A DNA stretch of 64,000 bases from Nisaea nitritireducens (GTDB taxonomy: Bacteria; Pseudomonadota; Alphaproteobacteria; Thalassobaculales; Thalassobaculaceae), in assembly GCF_014904795.1 (NCBI RefSeq), contig NZ_JACZFS010000019.1, positions 124,001-188,000 of the forward strand. The letters are read 5' to 3'. Under the pieces are notes generated by a model. It ran no database searches. It was not told where the DNA came from and was given only the letters and a program-made list of their open reading frames with translations. Each line of letters starts with the position of its first letter. Position 1 is the first letter of the stretch. Below, one piece after another: positions 55,455-64,000 of the stretch. Position numbers and translations under genes: made by a program.

Positions 55455-55484
55455 GTACAAGAAGCCCGGAACAAGGACAAACAG

Positions 55485-55952
55485 ATGCATCGCGTTGGAA
55501 TCATCCCGTTCGATATCAGAGATGATCTGCTGGCCATTCTTTTCGTCACGTCCCAGACGCGTGGCAGATGGATCCTGCCGAAGGGAAAGCCAAAGAAAGA
55601 CGAAAGCCTTGCCGAGGCATGCCTACGGGAGGGCTTCGAGGAAGCCGGCATTCGCGGCGTGGTCCTGGAAGACTTTCCAATGACCCACGTCGTGACCAAG
55701 CTGACGGATAGCGGCAAGCTCGAAATCCCGGTGACCTATTTCCCACTGCTTGTCACCGAGCAGGCCGACGACTGGCCTGAAAAGAAATTCCGCCAGCGGC
55801 ACTGGGCCCTGTTAGAGGATGCACCACGCGTCGCATACCCAGAGGATTTTCATCTTGTCCTCGGACAATTCGACTCTCTCGGACGTTGGATCAGAGAAGC
55901 TGCAAGAGAGCATAAACCGCAGACGCAACCAGAGCTGATGCCGGCACAGTAA
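55485..55952 (+). CDS. NUDIX hydrolase
   Basis: 155 residues. The NUDIX box is visible at about 33-55 as GKPKKDESLAEACLREGFEEAG, spread over a glycine, two glutamates and the REGFEEAG core that binds the metal. Small alphaproteobacterial members of this type (diadenosine or inositol polyphosphate-like) hydrolyse nucleoside diphosphate derivatives. The substrate is not clear. Its last 62 bases overlap the end of the convergent PiT gene. Confidence 0.9.
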   Translation: MHRVGIIPFDIRDDLLAILFVTSQTRGRWILPKGKPKKDESLAEACLREGFEEAGIRGVVLEDFPMTHVVTKLTDSGKLEIPVTYFPLLVTEQADDWPEKKFRQRHWALLEDAPRVAYPEDFHLVLGQFDSLGRWIREAAREHKPQTQPELMPAQ

Positions 55953-57384
55953 TAATCCAGGCCGCCGCGATCGACAGCACGAACCGGCGCCGGACCAATC
56001 GCCGCACCGATTTGTAGTCGCGGCTGTTAAAAGCCTCTTCAGCTGTATCGTTCAGCTTGTGCCCGGGACGTACCCGCCGCTTGTTCGGGTTTTCCAGGAA
56101 TTCGCGCAGGAACCCGACACCAAACACCGCACCGACCGCGATATGGGTCGAGCTGACCGGAAGGCCGAGGGTGGTCGCGATCAGAACCGTGACGGCGGCG
56201 GACAATGCCACACAATAGGATCGCGGCGAATTCAGCCGCGTGATTTTCTCACCGACGACCGCGATCAGTTTAGGTCCGAACAAGCCGAGCCCGAAGGCGA
56301 TGCCGAACGCGCCGATTGCCATCACCCAGACCGGTATCGACACCTTGCTTTCAATCCCGGCCCCTTCCCCAACGGTGGAGACGATGGCCGCGAGCGGGCC
56401 GACAGCATTGGCGACGTCATTCGCACCATGCGCGAAGGACAACAGCGCGGCGCCGGCAATCAGCGGCAGATCGAACAGCTTGTTCACGTCCTTGCGGGTG
56501 TTCTCGAGAGAGAGAACACGTCGGCTGATATAAGGTCTGGACAGCAGATAGGCGGCAAGAAACGCCAGCACCGAATAAAAGACCATCTCGACAACGGACG
56601 GATGCCAGATCTTCTTCAGACCCTTCATCGCCATGTAGGCAGCGAACGCCGCCGCCATAAGACCGATCAGGACCGGAACCCACACTTTCGCCGCCGCGAG
56701 ACGGTCCTCGACATTAAGGATCTTCTTCTTGATTGCGAACAGGATCGCCGCCGCGAAAAGCGCCCCGAACATGGGCGAGATCACCCAGCTCGCGGCAATC
56801 GCCGCCATGGTCGACCAGTTCACCAGTCCGAATCCCGCGGCCGCGATACCCGCACCGAGCACGCCGCCCACGATCGAATGGGTCGTTGAAACCGGCGCAT
56901 TCAGGATTGTGGCGAAATTGATCCAGAGCGCAGCAGCAAACAGCGCGCTCAGCATGAGGTTTCGGAATTCACCGACGCTGACATCTCCGCCGGGAGAAAT
57001 GATCCCCTTGGAAACAGTCTTCACCACCTCGCCGCCTGCCAGCAATGCGCCCGCGCTCTCGCAGATGGCAGCGATCACAACCGCACTGAAAACAGTCAGC
57101 ACTCTGCCGCCGACGGCCGGACCCATATTGTTCGCGACATCGTTGGCGCCGATATTGAGCGCCATATATCCCCCGACGACCGCGGCGACCACGACGATCA
57201 ACCAGTCTTCGCCAAGAGCGTTCTGCGTACTCGCGACATACAGCCCAACCACGGCCAGAAAGACGACTGACAGCCCCAGAGGGACGGTTACGCCTTTGAG
57301 ATCGAAGAACTGCGATTGGAAAAAGCTGAACCGGCGAAGATCGTTAACGTAGCGATTTTCGGTTTTTCTGGAATTCGAAGACAC
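55891..57384 (-). CDS. Inorganic phosphate transporter, PiT family
   Basis: 497 residues with about ten to twelve helices and a central polar loop. The two PiT signatures are present: NIGANDVANNMGPAVG near residue 78 and SFAHGANDVANAVGPLAA near residue 320, each with the Asn-Asp pair that binds phosphate and cation. It imports phosphate (or metal phosphate) with H+ or Na+. No Pho box was found upstream. Its C-terminal codons overlap the end of the convergent NUDIX gene, and both frames look genuine. Confidence 0.94.
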   Translation of the reverse strand: MSSNSRKTENRYVNDLRRFSFFQSQFFDLKGVTVPLGLSVVFLAVVGLYVASTQNALGEDWLIVVVAAVVGGYMALNIGANDVANNMGPAVGGRVLTVFSAVVIAAICESAGALLAGGEVVKTVSKGIISPGGDVSVGEFRNLMLSALFAAALWINFATILNAPVSTTHSIVGGVLGAGIAAAGFGLVNWSTMAAIAASWVISPMFGALFAAAILFAIKKKILNVEDRLAAAKVWVPVLIGLMAAAFAAYMAMKGLKKIWHPSVVEMVFYSVLAFLAAYLLSRPYISRRVLSLENTRKDVNKLFDLPLIAGAALLSFAHGANDVANAVGPLAAIVSTVGEGAGIESKVSIPVWVMAIGAFGIAFGLGLFGPKLIAVVGEKITRLNSPRSYCVALSAAVTVLIATTLGLPVSSTHIAVGAVFGVGFLREFLENPNKRRVRPGHKLNDTAEEAFNSRDYKSVRRLVRRRFVLSIAAAWIITVPASALVASAVYALLQLL

Positions 57385-57559
57385 TGAAATGACTGCCTAT
57401 GCGTCTGTCTAAGCGAGATCGTGGATCTTCATGCCAACCGTCCTGGAATGGGCGTTTATCCATTCGCTCCGCGACGGCCGGGGTCGCGCTGACCTAGCAG
57501 AGTTGAACGTTTTCCACCACTGAAATGCTCAATTTTTCATTTCGAATAACGCAAGAAAA

Positions 57560-57591
57560 GTTGGTTTTAATTTTCGTACGAACAAACCAAC
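57560..57591. promoter_or_regulatory. Nested inverted repeats, candidate operator
   Basis: GTTGGTTT (57560-57567) and AAACCAAC (57584-57591) are exact inverted copies; inside them TTCGTACGAA (57573-57582) is a perfect 10-base palindrome whose centre is two bases off the outer centre. It could bind a dimeric regulator, for example the adjacent LysR protein, or fold in RNA. Confidence 0.45.
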
Positions 57592-57613
57592 TGTTGCCGC
57601 GCTCCTGCCAGTG

Positions 57614-57636
57614 CCGGTTTTTATACCGGAGTTTTT
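57614..57636 (+). terminator. Terminator-like hairpin
   Basis: CCGGT (57614-57618) pairs with ACCGG (57625-57629) around a six-base loop, followed by AGTTTTTC. The stem is short but the T-run is clear. No upstream plus-strand gene is known, so it may end a small RNA. Confidence 0.4.
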
Positions 57637-57641
57637 CTGAC

Positions 57642-57662
57642 TGCAGGCTCACGTAGCCTGCA
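57642..57662. repeat. Perfect hairpin upstream of the LysR gene
   Basis: TGCAGGCT (57642-57649) and AGCCTGCA (57655-57662) form an 8-bp stem with a five-base loop. No T-run follows on either strand. Confidence 0.6.
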
Positions 57663-57784
57663 CTTCAAACATAGCCCTCAAGCATGCTTCGATAACCGGC
57701 GCGCGTTGGCCAAGCCTGAAGGGTATCAACGGGACGTTCACTCAAAGGCTCGGCACGACATAGGACTTGAGATATATTTCAGGA

Positions 57785-58708
57785 ATGACGTCACAGGAAA
57801 CCCGCCTCCCCCCCTTTCGCTCGCTCCTGGCATTCCGAGCCGCTGCAACGCATGACCGGCTCGCAGATGCCGCTGTCGCGCTTGGCGTTACGGAGTCCGC
57901 GGTCAGCCACCAGATCAGGCAACTGGAGACCCTGCTGCAGGCTCAACTGTTCGACCGCACGAGCCGGCGGCTCGTGTTGACGGAAACCGGGGCCCGATAT
58001 CTCGCCCGCATCGACCCCGCCATCCGTGAACTGGAAGCCGCGACCGAAGCCGTGCGTCCTTCCGACGGACGGGCCATTGTCCGGCTGACATTGCCGACCT
58101 CGATGGCCGCGACCTGGCTGCTTCCCCGACTTGGCGCATTCGAAGCAGCGAACCCCGATCTCGACATACAACTGGTCCCGACGACACGGGTCGTCGATCT
58201 TGAGCGCGACCAGGTGGACATAGCCATCAGGTACGGCCGCGGGAACTGGCCGAATGTCGATAAAACCTTTCTCTTCGACGATCATGCGACACCGGTTGCC
58301 GCGCCGGGATACGTGCCGGCGGGTGAGCAGGACATTGAAGAAATTCTGAAGAAATCACGCCTGATCGTCATTCGCAGCATTCCGGACGAATGGCAGGAAT
58401 GGGCCAAGGCACGCGGCCTTGCGCCGCCGGACCTGAGAGGCGCGCTGGAACTCGACGCGATCGAACAGGGACTGCAGGTCGCCGAAGCCGGACATGGCAT
58501 AACCATCGGTCGGGCTCCCTATATCGAAGAACGCCTTGCCAGCGGCGCCCTGGTGACGCCTTTCGGTGCGACAGCTCCCTCCGGAGCCGCATTCTATCTC
58601 TGCCAGCCGGCCGGTCTCCCCCCACCCGCACGAACGCTGAGGGTGAAACGCTGGTTGCTTGAACAGGCCGACGCAAGCCGCGCGAAGCTTGAACCCTCCC
58701 GTCCGTGA
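57785..58708 (+). CDS. LysR-family transcriptional regulator (GcvA-like)
   Basis: 307 residues from the ATG at 57785. The N-terminal winged helix (PPFRSLLAFRAAATHDRLADAAVALGVTESAVSHQIRQLE region, about 9-50) has the GcvA/AmpR-type start; the rest is a two-lobed periplasmic-binding-like effector domain (VRLTLPTSMAATWLLPRL, then VDIAIRYGRG). A TTG eighteen bases upstream is an alternative start. It precedes the CmcJ/NvfI-family oxygenase gene by 130 bases on the same strand and may regulate it. The effector is unknown. Confidence 0.9.
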   Translation: MTSQETRLPPFRSLLAFRAAATHDRLADAAVALGVTESAVSHQIRQLETLLQAQLFDRTSRRLVLTETGARYLARIDPAIRELEAATEAVRPSDGRAIVRLTLPTSMAATWLLPRLGAFEAANPDLDIQLVPTTRVVDLERDQVDIAIRYGRGNWPNVDKTFLFDDHATPVAAPGYVPAGEQDIEEILKKSRLIVIRSIPDEWQEWAKARGLAPPDLRGALELDAIEQGLQVAEAGHGITIGRAPYIEERLASGALVTPFGATAPSGAAFYLCQPAGLPPPARTLRVKRWLLEQADASRAKLEPSRP

Positions 58709-58838
58709 TACAGCCCCCTGTCTCTTGAATTGTTCTCAAGTCATATTGAATTCTTCTCTTTTGTGTTCCGCTCTTTCAGGGCCTATCTGAGGTGCCATCA
58801 CAGCAGGCCGGCATGCGGCGGCCAGAAGGAGAAAAACG

Positions 58839-59705
58839 ATGGCGAGTGTTGTTCAGGACCACATCAACGATCCAGTTTCAGAAGGCGCCGCGAATGTCGT
58901 GGCTCCGCTGACATTCATTGTTCCCCAGGCGGAAAAGCCTGCGCTTTACAGTGCGGCCTTTACCGGCGGCGCACCTGACTTCCGCTTCGCCGTCGAGGAT
59001 CACGACGTTCTGGTGGCGGATATGCGGCCCCATGCCGGATCGTTCACCCTCGACAAGGAAGGTTTCGCGCTCCGAACTGTACCGACGGAAACAGCGGACC
59101 TCTATGACGACGCTACAGTTGGGACGGGATATTTCGACGAAATCCGCAGTCTCCTGATGGAAGAATTCGACGCCAGTCAGGTGGCCATCTTCGATGCGAC
59201 CCGACGCTCCGATGGCGGTAAAGGCGCCAGCAACAAGGATGGCAACCGTGGCCCGGCGCCGCGCATCCATGTGGATTACACGGCAAAGAGCGGCCCGCAG
59301 CGCGCCCGCGATGTGTTCGGTGCCGACGCGTTCGACGGCCTGTTGAATTCCGGTGCGCGCATCCTCCAGGTCAATGTCTGGCGGCCGATCCGCGGACCGG
59401 TGCAGCGCTCCCCCCTTGCCCTTGCGGACGCAACCAGCGTCAAGGCGGCTGACCTGGTCGCGACGGATCAGGTCTTCCCGGACCGGGTCGGCGAGATCTA
59501 TCACCTGTCCCACGACAAGGATCAGCGCTGGTATTACGTCCCCGAAATGACCCGGGACGAGGTGCTGCTGATCAAGGGATGGGACAGCATTGAGGACGGC
59601 CGCGCACAATTCACACCGCACAGTGCGTTCCCCCTGCCGACCCAGACCAACGACACCCCAGCGAGAGAAAGCATCGAGGTTCGCACATTCGTGGTGATCG
59701 AATAG
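58839..59705 (+). CDS. CmcJ/NvfI-family oxidoreductase (2-oxoglutarate/Fe(II)-type)
   Basis: 288 residues. The conserved blocks of this family are present: VDMRPHAGSFTL-like N-terminal segment, an Arg/His-containing RIHVDYT motif in which the His and Asp are probable iron ligands, LQVNVWRPIRGPVQRSPLALADA, and YHLSHDKDQRWYYVPEMTRDEVLLIKGWDS with a second His and the oxoglutarate-type region. Fungal and bacterial relatives act in cephamycin, novofumigatonin and gibberellin chemistry. The bacterial substrate here is unknown. AAGGAG lies seven bases before the ATG; a strong hairpin follows the stop. Confidence 0.78.
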   Translation: MASVVQDHINDPVSEGAANVVAPLTFIVPQAEKPALYSAAFTGGAPDFRFAVEDHDVLVADMRPHAGSFTLDKEGFALRTVPTETADLYDDATVGTGYFDEIRSLLMEEFDASQVAIFDATRRSDGGKGASNKDGNRGPAPRIHVDYTAKSGPQRARDVFGADAFDGLLNSGARILQVNVWRPIRGPVQRSPLALADATSVKAADLVATDQVFPDRVGEIYHLSHDKDQRWYYVPEMTRDEVLLIKGWDSIEDGRAQFTPHSAFPLPTQTNDTPARESIEVRTFVVIE

Positions 59706-59713
59706 GCTGAACA

Positions 59714-59749
59714 GGCGATGCGTGCAGCTCCGGAACCGCACGCATCGCC
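59714..59749 (+). terminator. Strong hairpin after the CmcJ/NvfI-family gene
   Basis: GGCGATGCGTGC (59714-59725) and GCACGCATCGCC (59738-59749) form a perfect 12-bp stem with a 12-base loop, beginning nine bases after the stop codon. No T-run follows, so it may end transcription with Rho or act as an mRNA 3' stabiliser. Confidence 0.5.
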
Positions 59750-59851
59750 GTCACCTGATCGCAGGAGAGGCTGAAAACGCGGCCGTGCCCGGATGCCCCC
59801 CATGCGATTGATAAGGATCAATGCCCCGTGTCGTGATCTGGATCATATTGA

Positions 59852-61835
<1,984 letters not shown>

Positions 61836-61839
<4 letters not shown>

Positions 61840-62120
61840 GCGGCGCGCAGGATCAGAACAACCAGCTGGAAAAGGCGGTGCGCACCCGAAAGGAGAGGCG
61901 CGCGCTCTGGGAACGCGAAGGCGAACGGTCCATCGCCCATAATCTGGCGATGATAGGGGCCCTCGGCTGGACGATCGTAATTCCGCCGCTCATCGGGGTT
62001 TTCATCGGTCGCTGGATGGACGGAATATTTGCAAGCGGCGTGTTCTGGACCCTCGGACTTCTGGTCCTGGGGCTTAGCCTCGGTTGCTGGCTCGCGTGGT
62101 CAAGGATGCACAAAGAATGA
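61836..62120 (+). CDS. atpQ: N-ATPase accessory protein AtpQ (AtpI-like)
   Basis: 94 residues. A charged N-terminal half (KAVRTRKERRALWERE) is followed by two hydrophobic helices (about 38-60 and 66-88) with PPLIGVFIGRWMDG between or within the first, as in AtpI/AtpQ proteins. AtpQ is specific to N-ATPase operons and may help assembly or Mg2+ handling; the function is not firmly established. Position between epsilon and AtpR supports the assignment. Confidence 0.85.
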
Positions 62121-62404
62121 ACGGAGCGGACACAATCACAACAGTCGCGCTTGCCGTCGCCATAGCCGCAGGAGGCATGGCTCTGGGCCTCGCCTATTTC
62201 TTCGCCCTCGGACGGACGGTGGACGCCTTGGTCGGCGAACGGCACACAGTCAGGGTTGTCGGGTTGACCGTGTTGCGGATCGGCGGCGCCATCGCTCTGC
62301 TGACCGTACTCGCGCAATTCGGCCCGGTGATGCTTCTCAGTGGGTTTGCCGGCTTTCTCGGCGCACGCCTGATCGCAACGCGTCGCGCAAGGAGAGCCGG
62401 ATGA
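62117..62404 (+). CDS. atpR: N-ATPase accessory membrane protein AtpR
   Basis: 95 residues with three predicted membrane helices (about 8-30, 45-65, 68-85) and an intervening RTVDALVGERHTVRV segment, ending in a basic tail. It matches the size and hydropathy of AtpR, found only in N-ATPase operons. The ATG overlaps the atpQ stop and the TGA overlaps the atpB start. Confidence 0.85.
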   Translation: MNGADTITTVALAVAIAAGGMALGLAYFFALGRTVDALVGERHTVRVVGLTVLRIGGAIALLTVLAQFGPVMLLSGFAGFLGARLIATRRARRAG

Positions 62405-63075
62405 TGGATGCATCGCCCCTGACCAGCACGATCCTGTTCCATATAGGCCCGATCCCGATCAGCCAGGCCGTCGTGACCACTTGGGGCCTCATGCTGGTGC
62501 TGCCGCTGGGATCATGGCTGCTGACGCGAGGGCTCGGCCGGGAACCCGGCCGCCTGCAGGCAGTACTCGAAACCGTTGTTGTCGGGATTCTGGAACAGAT
62601 CAGTGAGGTTGCGGGCAAGTCCGCACGGTCATTGCTGCCCCTGCTCGCCACGCTGTTCCTGTTCATCGCCACCGCCAATTCGACCAGCATCCTGCCCGGC
62701 ATGGAAGCCCCGACCGCCAGGATAGAAACTGCTGCGGCTCTGGCAGCGGTCGTCTTTGTATCGGTGCATTTCTATGGCATCCGCGCCCGGGGACTGCTCG
62801 GCTATCTGGCCGGGTTTGCCAAGCCGAAGCTGATCATGCTGCCGCTCAATCTGTTGTCGGAGTTCACCCGAACGCTTTCGCTGACGGTACGGCTCTTCGG
62901 GAACGTGATGAGCGGCGAATTCATGATTGCGCTGGTGCTCGCCCTTGCGGGGCTCTTCGTTCCAATCCCGCTCATGGCCCTGGAGCTGCTTCTGGGACTG
63001 GTTCAGGCTTATATCTTCACCGTTCTGGCCGGCGTCTTCATCGGGGCGGCCATCAACGCCCAGCAACAGACCTGA
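62401..63075 (+). CDS. atpB: N-ATPase Fo subunit a
   Basis: 224 residues, five to six helices. The essential stator arginine lies in SEFTRTLSLTVRLFGNVMSGEF, the usual fourth-helix motif of subunit a that faces the c-ring carboxylate; the C-terminal LGLVQAYIFTVLAGVFIG helix is also typical. It forms the ion half-channels. The gene is coupled to atpR (ATGA) and followed by the c-subunit gene after nine bases. Confidence 0.93.
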   Translation: MMDASPLTSTILFHIGPIPISQAVVTTWGLMLVLPLGSWLLTRGLGREPGRLQAVLETVVVGILEQISEVAGKSARSLLPLLATLFLFIATANSTSILPGMEAPTARIETAAALAAVVFVSVHFYGIRARGLLGYLAGFAKPKLIMLPLNLLSEFTRTLSLTVRLFGNVMSGEFMIALVLALAGLFVPIPLMALELLLGLVQAYIFTVLAGVFIGAAINAQQQT

Positions 63076-63084
63076 GGAGGTAAT

Positions 63085-63327
63085 GTGGACCACGAATTTA
63101 TCAGCATATTTGCCGCCGCGTTCGTCGTCTCGTTCGGCGCACTCGGCCCGGCTCTCGCCGAAGGGAGGGCGGTTGCCGCGGCGATGGACGCCATTGCCCG
63201 CCAGCCCGAAGCCGCAGGAACCATATCCAGAACCCTGTTCGTCGGTCTGGCAATGATCGAGACAACCGCGATCTACTGTCTCGTCATCGCCCTGCTGCTC
63301 CTGTTCGCAAATCCTTACGTAGGATAG
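63085..63327 (+). CDS. atpE: N-ATPase Fo subunit c (sodium-type ligand residues)
   Basis: 80 residues forming two helices with a polar loop (AIARQPEAAG). Helix 1 carries Glu26 in GPALAEG, at the site of the Gln ligand of Na+-translocating rotors. Helix 2 carries the rotor carboxylate Glu59 followed by Thr60, Thr61 and Tyr64 (MIETTAIYCLV), matching the E-S/T-T-x-x-Y pattern of Na+-binding c subunits. Na+ coupling is therefore predicted, not proved. The start is a GTG at 63085, fixed by GGAGG eight to ten bases upstream. Confidence 0.92.
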   Translation: MDHEFISIFAAAFVVSFGALGPALAEGRAVAAAMDAIARQPEAAGTISRTLFVGLAMIETTAIYCLVIALLLLFANPYVG

Positions 63328-63329
63328 TC

Positions 63330-64000
63330 ATGTCGTTCGACTGGTGGACCTTCGGACTGCAGACAGTCAACTTCGTCATCCTTGTATGGCTGCTGCATCG
63401 ATTTCTATACAAGCCGGTATTGCGGTTCGTCGACGCGCGCCGGGCCGACATCGACAAGGAACACGCCGAAGCAAAGCGTATCCAGCAGGAAGCACAGTCC
63501 GAGCTGAAACGAATTCACACGGCGCGATCCGAAACCGAGGCAGAGCGTGAAGCCGTGCTCGCCGCCGCCCGAACCGAGGCGGAGATACAGGCAGCGGCGC
63601 GCCTTGCCCAGGCCGAAAACGATGCGGAGGAGCTTGAAACGCAGGCCCGGAAATCTTTGCAGGCCGAGCGCGACGCAGCTGCGGGCGAGACGCGGAAGAT
63701 CGCGCTCGATCTCGGGATGGACGTCGCACGCCGCCTGCTGCAGGAGGTACCGGCGGACCTGAGGATGGCAACCTGGCTCGACCGCATCGAAAATCATATG
63801 AACGCCCTGGAACCCGGCAAACGTGACGCCCTGCTCGTCGGCCCGGCCAGCACGGGGCGGTTACGGGTGATCGGCGCCATTCCCTTACCGAAGGCCAGTA
63901 TGGAGCGATGGAGAGAGCGCCTGATTGCTATCCTTGGAGACGACCTGGAGATCGAGTTCGCCCATGACCCGGACCTTATCGCCGGTGTAGAGCTGCATTT
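63330..64000 (+). CDS. atpF: N-ATPase Fo subunit b with delta-like C-terminal segment (truncated by window edge)
   Basis: The gene runs off the right edge; 223 residues are visible. It begins with one membrane helix (about 8-26, TVNFVILVWLLHRFLYKPV), as in subunit b, and a long charged coiled coil (30-125). After about residue 140 a second, non-coiled region follows, including a terminal DPDLIAGVELHF that resembles the C-terminal motif of the F1 delta subunit. N-ATPase operons lack a separate delta gene, and this extension probably replaces it. atpA and atpG are expected just beyond the window. Confidence 0.88.
   Translation, partial: MSFDWWTFGLQTVNFVILVWLLHRFLYKPVLRFVDARRADIDKEHAEAKRIQQEAQSELKRIHTARSETEAEREAVLAAARTEAEIQAAARLAQAENDAEELETQARKSLQAERDAAAGETRKIALDLGMDVARRLLQEVPADLRMATWLDRIENHMNALEPGKRDALLVGPASTGRLRVIGAIPLPKASMERWRERLIAILGDDLEIEFAHDPDLIAGVELH

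Larger units (their letters stand above)
57385..57784. other. 400-base non-coding region with palindromes, possible small RNA
   Basis: No convincing protein gene. The middle (57530-57640) is strongly AT-rich. It contains an outer inverted repeat GTTGGTTT/AAACCAAC (57560-57567, 57584-57591) enclosing the palindrome TTCGTACGAA (57573-57582), a terminator-like hairpin ending in TTTTT (57614-57636), and a perfect 8-bp hairpin (57642-57662). The PiT promoter (minus) and the LysR promoter (plus) must also lie here. Confidence 0.55.

Overview
The window is GC-rich, gene-dense chromosomal DNA of an alphaproteobacterium. The guaB-rsmB-guaA neighbourhood, the MetA family, the taurine aminotransferase, the IclR, LysR and MocR regulators and the overall codon style suggest a marine Rhodospirillales-like lineage; that placement is inference. 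No phage, insertion sequence, integrase or CRISPR array was seen. One tRNA gene (tRNA-Gln, anticodon CTG) is present.

Layout. 1-1600: 3'-truncated SDR gene, then metA (glutamate at residue 111 suggests acetyl-CoA use) behind a SAM-I/SAM-IV-clan riboswitch and a well-placed promoter. 1690-3677: EamA exporter and PfkB sugar kinase. 3753-6861: FAD monooxygenase plus intradiol dioxygenase, divergent from an AraC regulator. 6889-15064: OafA-type acyltransferase, guaA, a formyltransferase-like/glycosyltransferase fusion, GNAT, RsmB-type methyltransferase and guaB, all on the minus strand. 15187-18168: flavin reductase, GNAT, rlmE, ppx/gppA. 18344-22037: a complete siderophore ABC importer. 22200-23506: GDP-mannose 3,5-epimerase-like gene and tRNA-Gln. 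23598-24902: LLM flavin monooxygenase. 25096-31112: a second Fe-chelate ABC importer, convergent (through a strong bidirectional terminator) with a TonB receptor that has a near-consensus Fur box.

31390-38208: IclR regulator, two small secreted proteins, an RND adaptor/pump pair and a small K+ channel. 38397-49213 is the most interesting region: a promoter followed by seven genes that overlap or nearly touch. They encode a pentaheme cytochrome, an outer-membrane barrel, a membrane-anchored FAD/2Fe-2S reductase, a tetraheme cytochrome, a cNMP-domain/four-cluster ferredoxin fusion, a probable diheme cytochrome b and a decaheme cytochrome with a cytoplasmic eight-cysteine module. Together they would carry 19 c hemes, two b hemes, several Fe-S clusters and FAD. 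The two largest cytochromes both contain a tandem array of a related QSD-x-L peptide. I know of no named pathway with this composition; an inner-membrane to outer-membrane electron conduit is the working hypothesis.

49237-52116: MocR (TauR-like) regulator and taurine:pyruvate aminotransferase. 52413-57384: DEAD-box helicase, methyltransferase, NUDIX hydrolase and PiT phosphate transporter (the last two overlap tail to tail). 57385-57784 is a 400-base non-coding stretch with nested palindromes and a terminator-like hairpin. 57785-59705: LysR regulator and CmcJ/NvfI-family oxygenase. 59927-64000: the start of an N-ATPase operon (atpDCQRBEF, cut by the window edge) whose c subunit has sodium-type ligand residues.
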